DNA of 64,000 nt from Neorhizobium petrolearium (GCF_017873175.1 NZ_JAGGJW010000019.1:62001-126000), one strand, 5' to 3'; shown: positions 42,808-52,250, numbered from the stretch's first letter. The notes: generated from the sequence alone by a model not told the origin. Numbers and translations are program-made.

Positions 42808-43749
42808 TCACTCCGCGGCGCGACGTACTTCGGCTTCGATCAAGCCGGATCGGCGAGCCCGGTCGATGAGGTTCTTCACCGAGGAGGGCGACCACTTCGA
42901 TCCTCCGCGCGGCGTGCGCTCGTGAAGCTTTTCGAGCTGCGCAGCGATTTCGCGCAGGGTCAGGTTCGGATTGCTCGAATGAATGCCTGCGACCAGCGTC
43001 ATCAGGCGATCTTCGGGAAGGCGAGGAGGGGACTTCCTCAGCAAGCTCGGATCGGCCATGTGTTCGGCCACGAGCCATTTCACTGCCCGGCGCAAGCGTT
43101 CGGGCGTCCAGTCGAAGCCACGTTGTTTCAGGACGCGAGCGATATCGTCCCAGGTGTGGTCAGGCCGCATGCGCCGGACGGTTGGCAGCCATTGGTTCGC
43201 CGTCGCCTGTACCCGATCGCCATACGCAGCCCTTTGCGCGGCCGTCATCTTTGCCAGCACCTCCGGCGTTCCTGCCCTGAGGCCCGGGTTGCCTGGCATC
43301 CGTCCTTTTGCCTTCGCCGCCTTGATGCCTGCTTTGGTTCTTTCGGAAATCAGCGCGCGCTCGAGTTGCGCCACCGCGCCGAGGACCTGCAGCGAAAACA
43401 TTCCCTGCGGCGTCGCCGTGTCGATCGGATCGCGGAGCGACCGAAAATGCGCGTTCTTCGCAGTCAGATCCTCGATGACCTCGAGCAGATGGCTAACGGA
43501 TCGTGCCAGACGATCGAGCCGAACGACTATGAGTGTGTCACCGGCGCTGATCTCCCGAAGCAGCCTAGACAGGGCTGGACGCGCGCGCGAGGCGCCGGAC
43601 CCGTGTTCCTGAACGATGACGTCGCAGCCGGCCGAGCGGAGCTCAATCTCCTGGGCCTCGGTCGCTTGTTCGTCCGTCGAGACGCGCGCATAGCCGATCA
43701 GTCGTCCCTGAGGTCGACGGGAAGAGCGATTTTGAGCGTCACGAGCCAT
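42808..43749 (-). CDS. Serine recombinase (resolvase family), plasmid resolution
   Basis: A 313-residue serine recombinase. The catalytic motif GYARVSTDEQ carries the nucleophilic Ser, followed by VVRLDRLARSVSHLLEVIEDL and the FSLQVLGAVAQLERALISERTKAGI helix. A long C-terminal region of about 150 residues holds two possible DNA-binding segments (HTWDDIARVLKQRGFDWTPERLRRAVKWL and LTLREIAAQLEK). It lies tail to tail with repC, a usual site for multimer-resolution genes on RepABC plasmids. The first residues (about 15) may not be translated if a later start is used. Confidence 0.9.
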   Translation of the reverse strand: MARDAQNRSSRRPQGRLIGYARVSTDEQATEAQEIELRSAGCDVIVQEHGSGASRARPALSRLLREISAGDTLIVVRLDRLARSVSHLLEVIEDLTAKNAHFRSLRDPIDTATPQGMFSLQVLGAVAQLERALISERTKAGIKAAKAKGRMPGNPGLRAGTPEVLAKMTAAQRAAYGDRVQATANQWLPTVRRMRPDHTWDDIARVLKQRGFDWTPERLRRAVKWLVAEHMADPSLLRKSPPRLPEDRLMTLVAGIHSSNPNLTLREIAAQLEKLHERTPRGGSKWSPSSVKNLIDRARRSGLIEAEVRRAAE

Positions 43750-43916
43750 TTGAAGCGCCTGGGGAGGGTGTTCTGGTGCGGATTTCCAATTGCAGAAGAT
43801 AAGGATAACCGATCAATTGAAAACGTCTCTAGACCCGTCTCTGCGGTGGCAGAAGACAGGGGGCTGGATCTTAGGATTCGCCAGCCTGGGATTCGTTCAG
43901 CAGTTTAACCCAACGA

Positions 43917-43954
43917 GTAACTAGAGGTCGAGATGAAATCAATTTTCTAGTTAC
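43917..43954. repeat. Inverted repeat between resolvase and hamA
   Basis: GTAACTAGA and TCTAGTTAC form perfect nine-base arms 20 bases apart, about 75 bases upstream of hamA and 170 bases upstream of the resolvase start. It could be a res site for the recombinase or a regulatory site for the defence operon. The rest of the 280-base gap shows nothing clear. Confidence 0.5.
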
Positions 43955-44029
43955 GGTCTGGTTGTATAGAAGTTTGCGAATGGTGAGAGAATCGGACCAC
44001 CCTCGAGAGTCGCAAACAAGTTGTCCTAC

Positions 44030-44836
44030 ATGACGCCCACACATATAAAATGGCTCCACAAAACCGACGAAGTTCTTAAAACCGCGGACGGCGCAACAGT
44101 TGAGGTTTGGGAGCTCAACCACGAAGAGGATGCCGCGGTTCTATCTGAATGGGCAAGGCATTTCCGGCAGCATTATTGCCTTGATGAGGAACTTGCTGAT
44201 CTTGTTTCAGGGACGGGAAAGTCGAATGCCGAATTCCTAACCGAGATCAAGTTTCCGAGCGCCAAGGGCGGGTCGGGGCCGGCCACGCGCTCTGGTGACT
44301 TTGGAGAAATTCTTGTTGCTGACTACATCGAGTTCATTCTCGGATACTGGTGCCCCCGTGAGCACCGCTACGAGGACCGCATCAACGCGAACGTCTCCGA
44401 TAACGGCACGGATGTGGTAGGCTTTCGATTTGCCAGTGAAAAGCCGAGCCCTAGGGACGAGCTTTTTGTCGTAGAGTCCAAATCCGGCCTGCGTCCGACC
44501 ACGGAGAATCGACTTCAAACAGCCGTCAACGATTCTGCAAAAGATCGTCTACGAGAGGCAATGACGCTCAGCGCCCTGAAAAAGAGGCTGCTTCGCAAGA
44601 ATCGGGAAGCCGCCCTCAAGGTCGAGAGGTTTCAAGACGAGGCCGATCGACCCTTCACGCGATGGAGCGGGGCAGTCGCTGTCCTCGATGCAGAAACCGC
44701 GGCAAAAATGGAACTCGAGAAGACGCAGGTCTCAGACCACCCCAACAAGGACAAACTGAAACTCATCGTGATCAAGGGCATTTCGATGATGGATCTCGTG
44801 CATGCGCTCTACGAAAGGGCAGCCAATGAAGCCTGA
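44030..44836 (+). CDS. hamA: Hachiman defence protein HamA (DUF1837, PD-(D/E)xK nuclease)
   Basis: A 268-residue protein of the HamA/DUF1837 family, the effector nuclease of the Hachiman anti-phage system. The PD-(D/E)xK core is visible: Glu93 in GDFGEILVADYIEFILGYW, Asp128 in NGTDVVGF, and Glu149-Ser-Lys151 in ELFVVESKSG, followed by the conserved ISMMDLVHALYERA tail. The ATG giving MTPTHIKWLH was chosen; a TTG three codons earlier is in frame. No strong ribosome site is seen. The stop lies 11 bases inside hamB, so the two are translationally coupled. In known systems HamA is held inactive by HamB and released to cut DNA on infection. Confidence 0.88.
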   Translation: MTPTHIKWLHKTDEVLKTADGATVEVWELNHEEDAAVLSEWARHFRQHYCLDEELADLVSGTGKSNAEFLTEIKFPSAKGGSGPATRSGDFGEILVADYIEFILGYWCPREHRYEDRINANVSDNGTDVVGFRFASEKPSPRDELFVVESKSGLRPTTENRLQTAVNDSAKDRLREAMTLSALKKRLLRKNREAALKVERFQDEADRPFTRWSGAVAVLDAETAAKMELEKTQVSDHPNKDKLKLIVIKGISMMDLVHALYERAANEA

Positions 44837-47800
44837 TGCAGCTGCACAACAAGTCCTCTCGACCGTTCGAGCAACTGCAAAAATGCACGAGTTCCGTGTC
44901 GCTGCGGAGGACTTCATTGAGCTGCGGCGCGATCCTGCCACGCTCTATTCTCTTGCGGTCGGAATCCTTGGAGATGCTGCGGGCGCCATCTCCGATCATT
45001 TTGTCGAACCGGGGACGAGCGCCCATCCTCCTACCTGGGCGGAAGACACATCAATCAATGAGAACGTCCGGTTTGCCGCGACTTTCTTCGACTCTTATCT
45101 CGAGGCAAAATTAGACGGCAGCATATCCGTCGAATTCTCGCTTCTATGTGCGGCAGCCTATTATCTTTCTGACGCAATCGGAAACGCTGTGGTGGTGGTG
45201 AAGCGTTCAGATGAGCCTCCCGCTGACCTTGGAGGCGGACTAGCACTTCTTGCGAGCAGAATCCTGCAGAACCGACTGGAGCCGATTGACGTAGAAATCT
45301 TTCACTCGACATTCGCAAATCGCCTGCTCGAGTTGGTCCGTGCACATTATGCGCTTCAGGACGAGGACGAACGCGCCATTCCCGAGCTCTGCCGTGAGCT
45401 TCGCGAGACGCTGTATGAAATCGGAACCGACCGTGAGGTCCTTTACGCCGATATCGTCACGGCAATATGCGCGGGTAAAATCCAAAACTCGTCGCGCAAC
45501 AGGCTTCCACCAGCTTCAGGATCGCCCCTGGCTGCCTGGTCACCGGCGCTTACGAAGCCGGGCTTCCCGATAGAACTCTGGCCGGCACAACGGCGTATCT
45601 GTGACGCCGATCTGCTAAATGGGCGCTCTGCCGTTATCCAGATGCCGACAAGTGCCGGAAAAACGCGCGCCACAGAACTTATCATCAGAGCAGCGTTCCT
45701 TGCCGGACGGACTTCCCTCGCGATGATCGTCGCGCCATTCAAGTCGCTCTGCCACGATATTCGCTCTGATCTAGTAAGAGCCTTTCAGGGCGAGAACATA
45801 CTCATGGACGAAGTTTCGGATTCCTATCTGATGGACTTTGGAATTGAGCAGCTTCTTGCTCAAAATAGTGTCTTGGTCATCACGCCGGAGAAGCTGCTTT
45901 ACATGCTGCGCCGGGCTCCTGAGTTGGCCGAGCGAATTGGACTGATTGTATACGACGAGGGTCATCAGTTCGAGGGTTTCACTCGTGGACCGACCTACGA
46001 GCTTCTCCTTTCGTCGCTTCGAATGATGCTAAAGCCCGCTGCGCAAATCATTTTAATTTCCGCGGTGATCGGCAATGCGGACCAGATTGCGGATTGGTTG
46101 ATTGGAGACTCGTCTGCGATCGTTGGGGGAAAGGGCCTTCTGCCGACTGCGAAGAGCATTGCTTTCGCGAGCTGGCAGAAGGAGCGAGGATGGCTTCGGT
46201 ATGTGAATCCGTTGGATCCTGACGAAGACGAGTATTTCGTTCCTCGAATTATTGAAGAACTTCCGCTTGAAAAGAAGAGTAAACGGGAACGCGATCGCGT
46301 CTTTCCGGATCGTAATCACTCCGCAGAAATCTCGGAGAGTGTTGACATTGGACTATACCTCGCGTTGCACCTCGGCAGCAACGGGAGTGTGGCACTGTTC
46401 TGCGGCCAAAAGGCCAGCGTTTCGAAGGTCTCCTGGCGCGTAGTCGATCTGTTCACGCGAAAGGTCGAGTTGGAGAAACCGAGCGCATGGTGTGATCAAC
46501 AAGAGCTAGACCGCCTTGCGAACCTAATCGCGAGCAATCTCGGTGATGACGTCGACGTGGTCGGCGCAAGTCGCTTGGGGGTCCTTTCTCATCACGCAAG
46601 CACGCCACACGGGATTCGCCTTTGTGTCGAACATGCGATGAAGGCAGGTCACGCACGGATCGTCGCCTGTACGTCGACGCTGGCGCAGGGCGTGAATTTT
46701 CCGATCAAATACTTGGTGGTGACTGCCACGCAACAAGGCAAAGAGAAAATCAAAGTCCGTGACTTTCACAACCTCATGGGTCGAGCAGGCCGCGCCGGCA
46801 TGCATACGGAAAGCAGTGTCATATTCTCTGCGCCTCCGATCTACGATGAGCGAGAAGATGAATATAAGAACTGGCGATGGGAGGCCGCGAAAAAGCTTTT
46901 AGACCAGGACGGTGCTGAACCCAGCCAGAGCAGTATCCTCCAAATTTTCGACGATTATAAACAGACAGCTGGCACTCCGATCGTCCTCACCTTCGATCTG
47001 GCTGGTGAGAATTTAGCGTTCGCAGATGAGGCGGCGATTGAGTTGATTGTCGTGGAAGTTCTCAAGCAGTTCCCAAATGTGAGCGCTTCCGAGCTCAAAG
47101 ACTATCTACAGGGGAGGGCGAGGGCGATTCAAAGCATAGCAATGTACCTCGCTCAACATATCGACTTCGAAGCGGAAGACGCCGTTGAAGCCGCCGAACG
47201 CTTGGCCGCAAACACTCTGGGCTATCATCTCGCTGATGAAACAACACGACCTCGCGTGATTGCGCTCTTTCAAGCGACGGTCAAATCGATCCAGAACAAT
47301 ACCGACGCCGCTTACCGCTTGCTGATCAAGAAGTCCCCACTCGCGCCAGCTGCGCTTCGCAAACTCAGCGCGTGGGTCGAAACAAGCACCGAGCAGCTGA
47401 CTGCAGCCGTTAAAGACGGAACCCTGTTGCCGCTTTTGATAGAGCAAGCGCTCCCACTGGCTTCAGCAAAATCACTGTCGGCGTTGAGTGATGCCGCAGT
47501 CATCCCCACCATTCTATCGGCCTGGACCGACGGAAAATCCTTCGCCGAAATACGGCAGATCCTTGTGAAGGACGATATCCGTGTGAGTGGCAATCATGCC
47601 ACCGCCGATCACCTCGTAGCGATATGCGAGGATGGCTTTGGTTATCATGTTGCGATGATTTTGGCTTCGGTCGTGGACCTGCTCGAAACGATTGAGCCAG
47701 ACCTAGTCGACGCCGCGACGTTACTTCAACGCCAGGTGAAAAATGGACTTCAGACAGAATCCGCGCTTGCTTTCTACGAGGCGGGCTTTGCGGACCGAGT

Positions 47801-47954
47801 GATCGCGCAATTGCTGGCCCAAGCGTTTCCAAATGTGAACGATCGTTATGGCGCAAAGGCAGCTTGCAGAGACAATATTGGGATAGTTGCAGCGCTGCTA
47901 GACGCTTCGCCAGAATATTTCCGAGAAGTAGCGCAAGAGCTGGCAAGCATGTGA
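44826..47954 (+). CDS. hamB: Hachiman defence helicase HamB
   Basis: A 1042-residue superfamily 2 helicase. The ATG giving MKPDAAAQQVL overlaps hamA. A helical N-terminal region of about 260 residues precedes motif I MPTSAGKT (273-280), motif II DEGH (377-380), motif III LISAVIGN, motif V region STLAQGVNFPIKYLVV and motif VI GRAGRAGMH (about 650). The C-terminal third is helical with no recognised motif. Order and overlap with a DUF1837 gene identify Hachiman rather than a generic DNA-repair helicase. It should survey DNA and license HamA. All key motifs are intact, so the system looks functional. Confidence 0.9.
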   Translation: MKPDAAAQQVLSTVRATAKMHEFRVAAEDFIELRRDPATLYSLAVGILGDAAGAISDHFVEPGTSAHPPTWAEDTSINENVRFAATFFDSYLEAKLDGSISVEFSLLCAAAYYLSDAIGNAVVVVKRSDEPPADLGGGLALLASRILQNRLEPIDVEIFHSTFANRLLELVRAHYALQDEDERAIPELCRELRETLYEIGTDREVLYADIVTAICAGKIQNSSRNRLPPASGSPLAAWSPALTKPGFPIELWPAQRRICDADLLNGRSAVIQMPTSAGKTRATELIIRAAFLAGRTSLAMIVAPFKSLCHDIRSDLVRAFQGENILMDEVSDSYLMDFGIEQLLAQNSVLVITPEKLLYMLRRAPELAERIGLIVYDEGHQFEGFTRGPTYELLLSSLRMMLKPAAQIILISAVIGNADQIADWLIGDSSAIVGGKGLLPTAKSIAFASWQKERGWLRYVNPLDPDEDEYFVPRIIEELPLEKKSKRERDRVFPDRNHSAEISESVDIGLYLALHLGSNGSVALFCGQKASVSKVSWRVVDLFTRKVELEKPSAWCDQQELDRLANLIASNLGDDVDVVGASRLGVLSHHASTPHGIRLCVEHAMKAGHARIVACTSTLAQGVNFPIKYLVVTATQQGKEKIKVRDFHNLMGRAGRAGMHTESSVIFSAPPIYDEREDEYKNWRWEAAKKLLDQDGAEPSQSSILQIFDDYKQTAGTPIVLTFDLAGENLAFADEAAIELIVVEVLKQFPNVSASELKDYLQGRARAIQSIAMYLAQHIDFEAEDAVEAAERLAANTLGYHLADETTRPRVIALFQATVKSIQNNTDAAYRLLIKKSPLAPAALRKLSAWVETSTEQLTAAVKDGTLLPLLIEQALPLASAKSLSALSDAAVIPTILSAWTDGKSFAEIRQILVKDDIRVSGNHATADHLVAICEDGFGYHVAMILASVVDLLETIEPDLVDAATLLQRQVKNGLQTESALAFYEAGFADRVIAQLLAQAFPNVNDRYGAKAACRDNIGIVAALLDASPEYFREVAQELASM

Positions 47955-48048
47955 TTTGTAGGAGGGAGCGCGGCACCTGACGGGCGACTATGAGGGCTCT
48001 GGGCTTCGATAGAGGTTTTTCAGCTGCAGCAGGTCTTCCGGTGTCGGA

Positions 48049-49194
48049 CTACAAACCCGCTGCCTTTGTCAAGTTGACGCGGAAACGATCGCGCCGCCGC
48101 TGGTAACGGCGGGTCATTTCTGCCGAGGCATGACCGAGCTGCTTCTGCACATAACGCTCATCGACCTCGGCCGACGAGGCGAGGCCGGCGCGTAGCGAAT
48201 GCCCTGCAAACTTTTCGGTGCGCTCTCCTTCGCTCAGGTCGCCGCGTATGCCGGCGGCCAGCGCCGTCTTCTTGACCAGGCGCGCCACCTCCTGATCGTT
48301 GAGTCGATCCGGGCCGATGTTCTTGCCCCGACCGGTTACGCGGCGGAACAGGGGGCCTTTTGCGAGCTTGGCGAACTTGATCCAGGTTTCGACGGCGACG
48401 ACCGGGCAGGTGGCGTCGGAGGAACCGCGGCCGATCTCCACCTCGCGCCAGCCGGTTTTTCCACGCAGCGTCACCAGCATGCCCTTCTCAAAAATCTCGA
48501 TCCAGCCGCGTCCGTCCTCCGTCTGGTCGCGGCCAAGATCGAGCCCGGTGATTTCCGAGCGGCGCAGACCACCGGCAAAGCCGATGAGTAGCATGGCGCG
48601 GTCCCTGATGCCGCGCAGCGAACCGCGGTCGAGTGTCTCCAGCATGGCGATCAGGTCTTCCGGCAGGATGGCTTCCTTCTGCCGGGGCGGGGCAGCGTGC
48701 TTGTTGCGGATACCGGCCATCACCGTGGCAATCGCTCGGTTCTTGCGATCGAGCGGCGTCCCACGCTGCGCGCAGTTCCAGCCGATGGCGGCGAGGCGCC
48801 GCTCGATGGTCGCGACCGAATTCGGCTTGGCGCCGCGCGTAGCCGTGCCAACGGCACTGCCGGAGGCGCAGGCGGTGATGTAGAGGCCGACGACCTCCGG
48901 ATCCGGGGGAAGGGCGGATAGGTTCTGGCGCCGGCACCAGGCGGAAAAATGCGTCCAGTCGCTGGCATAGGCCCTGCGGGTGTTTTGGGAACTGGCCGCC
49001 TCGACGTAGCCGCGGGCGCGATCGGTCAGATCCTGTAAATGAGCCGGCAACGCGGGGGTCGCATCGACAAGAGGGTAGGGGCGTTCGGTCGACACCTCTG
49101 CCGTGGAAACATCTTCGGAAACCGCCATGCTGTGCGGCGGCGCGGAAGGTTCCGGAGGGTGATTTTCGCTGTTTTCGGCGGCGATTCGCGTCAT
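48049..49194 (-). CDS. Tyrosine-type site-specific integrase
   Basis: A 381-residue tyrosine recombinase. An N-terminal core-binding domain (NTRRAYASDWTHFSAWCRRQNLSALPPDPEVVGLYI) precedes the catalytic domain with Arg in FAGGLRRSEITGL, His-x-x-Arg in AGHSLRAGLASSA, His in QLGHASAEM and the Tyr in TRRYQRRRDRFR. All catalytic residues are present. It is divergent from DUF1403 and scpB-like genes. Confidence 0.92.
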   Translation of the reverse strand: MTRIAAENSENHPPEPSAPPHSMAVSEDVSTAEVSTERPYPLVDATPALPAHLQDLTDRARGYVEAASSQNTRRAYASDWTHFSAWCRRQNLSALPPDPEVVGLYITACASGSAVGTATRGAKPNSVATIERRLAAIGWNCAQRGTPLDRKNRAIATVMAGIRNKHAAPPRQKEAILPEDLIAMLETLDRGSLRGIRDRAMLLIGFAGGLRRSEITGLDLGRDQTEDGRGWIEIFEKGMLVTLRGKTGWREVEIGRGSSDATCPVVAVETWIKFAKLAKGPLFRRVTGRGKNIGPDRLNDQEVARLVKKTALAAGIRGDLSEGERTEKFAGHSLRAGLASSAEVDERYVQKQLGHASAEMTRRYQRRRDRFRVNLTKAAGL

Positions 49195-49260
49195 GTCTCT
49201 ATATTGAGTAAAACGAACGATAATGCAAGCTTATCCATCATTATAGATGAAAGACAAGCC

Positions 49261-49299
49261 GTGCGGTTTGTGCCGCAATCTATAGCATAAACCGCGCAC
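49261..49299. repeat. Imperfect inverted repeat upstream of DUF1403 gene
   Basis: GTGCGGTTT (49261) and AAACCGCGCAC (49289) form an inverted repeat with one extra base, in the integrase/DUF1403 divergent gap. CATTATAG also occurs twice nearby (49241 and 49301 areas). Possible recombination core or operator. Confidence 0.4.
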
Positions 49300-49309
49300 T
49301 CATTATAGG

Positions 49310-50272
49310 ATGGCGGCCATGGATTCGCCCGTCACCCCTCTCGTCGCCTCGTCGGTGTTCCCGGCCGCCTTGCCCGGCTGGACCCTGCCGCGTGGCCACG
49401 AGCCGGACGCGCTTGCCGCCGCTTTCGCCGCCGGCATCGCCTTGAAATCGCTGGACGATCTTGTCCGCTCTGCGCCCGTCTGGGCCGGCTGTTGGCGGTC
49501 CCGCCAAGCCCTGAAATGTGCCGCCGTCGCGGTCCGGCTGATGGGCCGCAGCGAGGATGAGCCCGCGTTGCGGGACGCGCTTTTGCTCACCGCCGCTGGC
49601 GACGATCCCGGTCCGGCCGGAAAGGTGTTTTTGGCCTTCAAAAGGCTTTCCGCCCGAAAACCCGCCTTCTCTTCGAAGGCCGTGGCCGAGCTTGCCGATT
49701 TGTTGGGGCTCGCCTGGGACGATCGGCTCACCGCGGCCGTCGACTATGCTGACGACGCGTTGCAATCCGGCCGTCCCGCGCCGTTCGCCGCGGCGGATCT
49801 GGTCACGGCCATCCATGCGGTGCGGCCGGACGCCGAGCCGCTCGCCTGGATGCTGGCCGATCTGCTGATCGCCGCGCTGCTGAAATGGGATTTTGCCGTG
49901 CCGCTGCTGATGGCCGAGCGCTATGGGCCGTCCTTCAAGACGCTTGGGGGCAGGGGCCGCGTGCGCCCGGGGGAACCGGCCTTCGCCCGCGCCGTCTGCC
50001 TTGCCCTCACCGAGGCAACGGGCGCGGCCCTGCGCAACGCCAGCGAGATTTCTCGGCGCGCCCATGCACTGATCGCCACCGCGCCAAAGGTCCGAACGAA
50101 GGGTGCCGGCGCCGTCATCCAGGCCCTGCTGAACGAGGACGCCGTGGCAGCCTCGGCGCCCGGCAGCAATCTCTCGCGCTGGGCGGCGACCCGGCTGTTC
50201 GACAGACTGGAAGGCTTTGGCGCCGTGCGTGAACTGTCCGGTCGCAGTGCTTTCCGGATCTATGGATTGTGA
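49310..50272 (+). CDS. DUF1403 family protein
   Basis: A 320-residue protein of unknown function, recognised as DUF1403 by LPRGHEPDALAAAFAAGIALKSLDDLVRSAPVWAGCWRSRQALKCAAVAVRLMGR. Ala-rich and helical, with no signal peptide. The C-terminal part (SNLSRWAATRLFDRLEGFGAVRELSGRSAFRIYGL) looks like a small DNA-binding or Fic/DUF1612-like winged element, but this is only an impression. The stop overlaps the next gene (GTGA). The gene sits between an integrase and an ScpB-like gene. Confidence 0.75.
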   Translation: MAAMDSPVTPLVASSVFPAALPGWTLPRGHEPDALAAAFAAGIALKSLDDLVRSAPVWAGCWRSRQALKCAAVAVRLMGRSEDEPALRDALLLTAAGDDPGPAGKVFLAFKRLSARKPAFSSKAVAELADLLGLAWDDRLTAAVDYADDALQSGRPAPFAAADLVTAIHAVRPDAEPLAWMLADLLIAALLKWDFAVPLLMAERYGPSFKTLGGRGRVRPGEPAFARAVCLALTEATGAALRNASEISRRAHALIATAPKVRTKGAGAVIQALLNEDAVAASAPGSNLSRWAATRLFDRLEGFGAVRELSGRSAFRIYGL

Positions 50273-50970
50273 CGATGGTTGAACCGGACACTGCCAGCCC
50301 GCGGCGAGGCCGCAGATCGACATCGGAGGACGAAGTCCTCCTGGATCGCGAGCTGGCCGATCTGCCGCCGAAGCTGCGTTGGCGGGAATGGATGTTGCGG
50401 GTCGAGGCGGTGATCTTTGCCGCGGCCGAGCCGGTCGGCCGTGAGACCCTGGCGCGCGTCGTTGGGAAAGACTGCAGCATCGACCTGCTGATCGACGACC
50501 TGCAGGAAGAACTCCGTGACCGGCCCTATGAGATCGTCTACGTCGCCGGCGGCTGGCAACACCGAACGCGTTCGCGTTTCGCCGTTCCGATTAGAGCGTC
50601 GCAGGCCTCGACGCGCAGTGCGGCGCCGGCGCTTTCCGACTTCGAAGCCATGGTGCTGACGGCGATCGCCTATTTCCAGCCGATCACCCGCGGCGACCTG
50701 TCGAAAATCTTCGGCAAGGAGGTCAGTCGCGACACGATCGCCAGCCTGCGCAACGCCGGCTTCCTCGCCTCCGGCCCGCGCAGCCCGACGCCGGGGGCGC
50801 CCTATACCTATGTCACGACGAAACACTTCCTGTCGGCCTTCGGGTTGCAGACGTTGGGCGATCTGCCCGACATCGAGGCGCTAGAGGATGCAGGATTGGT
50901 CGGCCGACAGCTCCTGGATGAAGTAAGTCTCGTCGAGGCAGAGGATGATGGCTTGTCGGAGGGGCGGTAG
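50269..50970 (+). CDS. scpB: ScpB-like segregation/condensation protein (orphan)
   Basis: A 233-residue protein with the ScpB winged-helix pattern: LRVEAVIFAAAEPVGRETLARVVGKDCSIDLLIDDLQEELRDRPYEIVYVAGGWQHRTR, then a second domain beginning LSDFEAMVLTAIAYFQPITRGDLSKIFGKEVSRDTIASL. Start is GTG overlapping the DUF1403 stop, or ATG two codons later. Chromosomal ScpB works with ScpA and SMC; no ScpA or SMC gene is nearby, so this plasmid copy either borrows the host partners or does something else. Confidence 0.85.
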   Translation: MTMVEPDTASPRRGRRSTSEDEVLLDRELADLPPKLRWREWMLRVEAVIFAAAEPVGRETLARVVGKDCSIDLLIDDLQEELRDRPYEIVYVAGGWQHRTRSRFAVPIRASQASTRSAAPALSDFEAMVLTAIAYFQPITRGDLSKIFGKEVSRDTIASLRNAGFLASGPRSPTPGAPYTYVTTKHFLSAFGLQTLGDLPDIEALEDAGLVGRQLLDEVSLVEAEDDGLSEGR

Positions 50971-51315
50971 TGCCAATGCGTTATTAGCAGCCCGACGCGC
51001 GTTCCGAGGGTGCAATGGTTGACTCCAACGCGGAGCGTTGGGTTGACGCAGAGCTGCGGAAGGAAATCTCCATCGTTGTTCGTCGAGCCGCGTAGCGACT
51101 TCGAGAAGCGATGAGTCTAGGGTCAATCGCAAATCCGAGGTCTAGACGCATGGACGCCAGAATCGTTCTATTCGCTTCGAAGAATGCGCGAGCTACTTTG
51201 CTCCTTCCTGCAACTGTCGTTCGGTGTGCGTGTTCCGCAGAACAAAGGCAGCGGATGTCCGCAGACCGGACGTGCAATGCGGGAAACGGTCCACCTGAAG
51301 GCAAAAAATATTAGA
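50971..51315. other. Intergenic region without recognised features
   Basis: About 345 bases between the scpB-like gene and the 3' end of the first GntR gene. Only short, unconvincing open frames. It marks the join between the plasmid-maintenance genes and the second catabolic island. Confidence 0.45.
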
Positions 51316-52194
51316 TCACGGCGTCGACGGTGGCGCCTTTAGGGGGCCGAGAGAACGAAGATGCTCGCGCATTTTGTCGGCGGCCTCCCAATTTCTCCCT
51401 TCGAGCACCAATTCGAGAATGCGAACATGTTCGATGCAACGGGCGCGAGCAAGTTCGCGGTCCACCTGCTGTTGGTATTCGATTAATCGGCGTAGGCGGT
51501 CGACACGGCGAAGGCTCTCAATGAAGAAGGCGTTGCGGCTGCACTCTATGATGGCCTCGTGCATTTCGCTGTTTATCTCGAACAGTCGGACGGCTGAGAT
51601 ATCAAGGATTTCGCCTGCCACCAGTCGGCGCTGTTGTTCGAGATGCCTTTCCAAGACGGGCCGATCGAGGGCAAACCCCTTTTCTAACAGGGCAGCGGGT
51701 TCGATGGCCTGGCGGAAACTGTAGCTTTGTCGATAGGTCTCCATCGACGTCAAAACCGGAAGAAAACGCCAGCCATGGCCCGGCAGGCGCTCGGCCCAGC
51801 CTTCTTCCGACATGCGTCGCAGTAGGGCCTGAAGGCGAGCCCGGGTGATTCCGTAGCGGCGAAGAAGCTCATTTTCGCTAATCCGGTCCGGGATCTCCGC
51901 AGCGAGGCGATCGCGCGCGATTGCTAGGTAAACCTCCTCGCTACCATCGGGTGCAGGCTCTGCGTCTGTGAAAGTTTCTGCGGCACGGGGATCGGCAACC
52001 GCAAAGCCGCCTCGCTCGGCTGTTGTCAATACACCTGCGCGCTGCAATTCGCGTAAAGCCGTGCGAATAGGCGACCGCGACACGAGAAACTTTTCAGCAA
52101 GGCTACGTTCGGTAAGCGCCTCGCCGGGCGCCAGCCGCTCCGTATGCACGAAACGTGCAATCTGCTGAGCCAGAGTGCTGGCGATCTGCGTCAT
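51316..52194 (-). CDS. GntR/FCD-type regulator with two winged-helix domains
   Basis: A 292-residue regulator. The first winged helix (ALTERSLAEKFLVSRSPIRTALRELQRAGVLTTAERGGFAV) is normal GntR. A second one follows at about 95-145 (DRISENELLRRYGITRARLQALLRRMSEEGWAERLPGHGWRFL). The FCD-type helical domain completes it. The ATG giving MTQIASTLAQ was chosen. It is divergent from the dehydrogenase gene and closely related to the second GntR protein beyond it. Confidence 0.88.
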   Translation of the reverse strand: MTQIASTLAQQIARFVHTERLAPGEALTERSLAEKFLVSRSPIRTALRELQRAGVLTTAERGGFAVADPRAAETFTDAEPAPDGSEEVYLAIARDRLAAEIPDRISENELLRRYGITRARLQALLRRMSEEGWAERLPGHGWRFLPVLTSMETYRQSYSFRQAIEPAALLEKGFALDRPVLERHLEQQRRLVAGEILDISAVRLFEINSEMHEAIIECSRNAFFIESLRRVDRLRRLIEYQQQVDRELARARCIEHVRILELVLEGRNWEAADKMREHLRSLGPLKAPPSTP

Positions 52195-52250
52195 TTCAAC
52201 TTCTCCATGTCTGCGCTCTTGTCGCACTTTTTAAAGCTTCCGCCAAGTCG

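Noticed and set aside
38678..42810. A RepB parS site of the usual GTT-N10-AAC form
   Set aside because: No convincing 16-base match was found by eye; the GTTAACCT pair has the wrong length and centre.
42808..43749. Resolvase considered as part of the Hachiman system
   Set aside because: It is on the opposite strand, is a complete serine recombinase and sits at the usual place for plasmid resolution genes.
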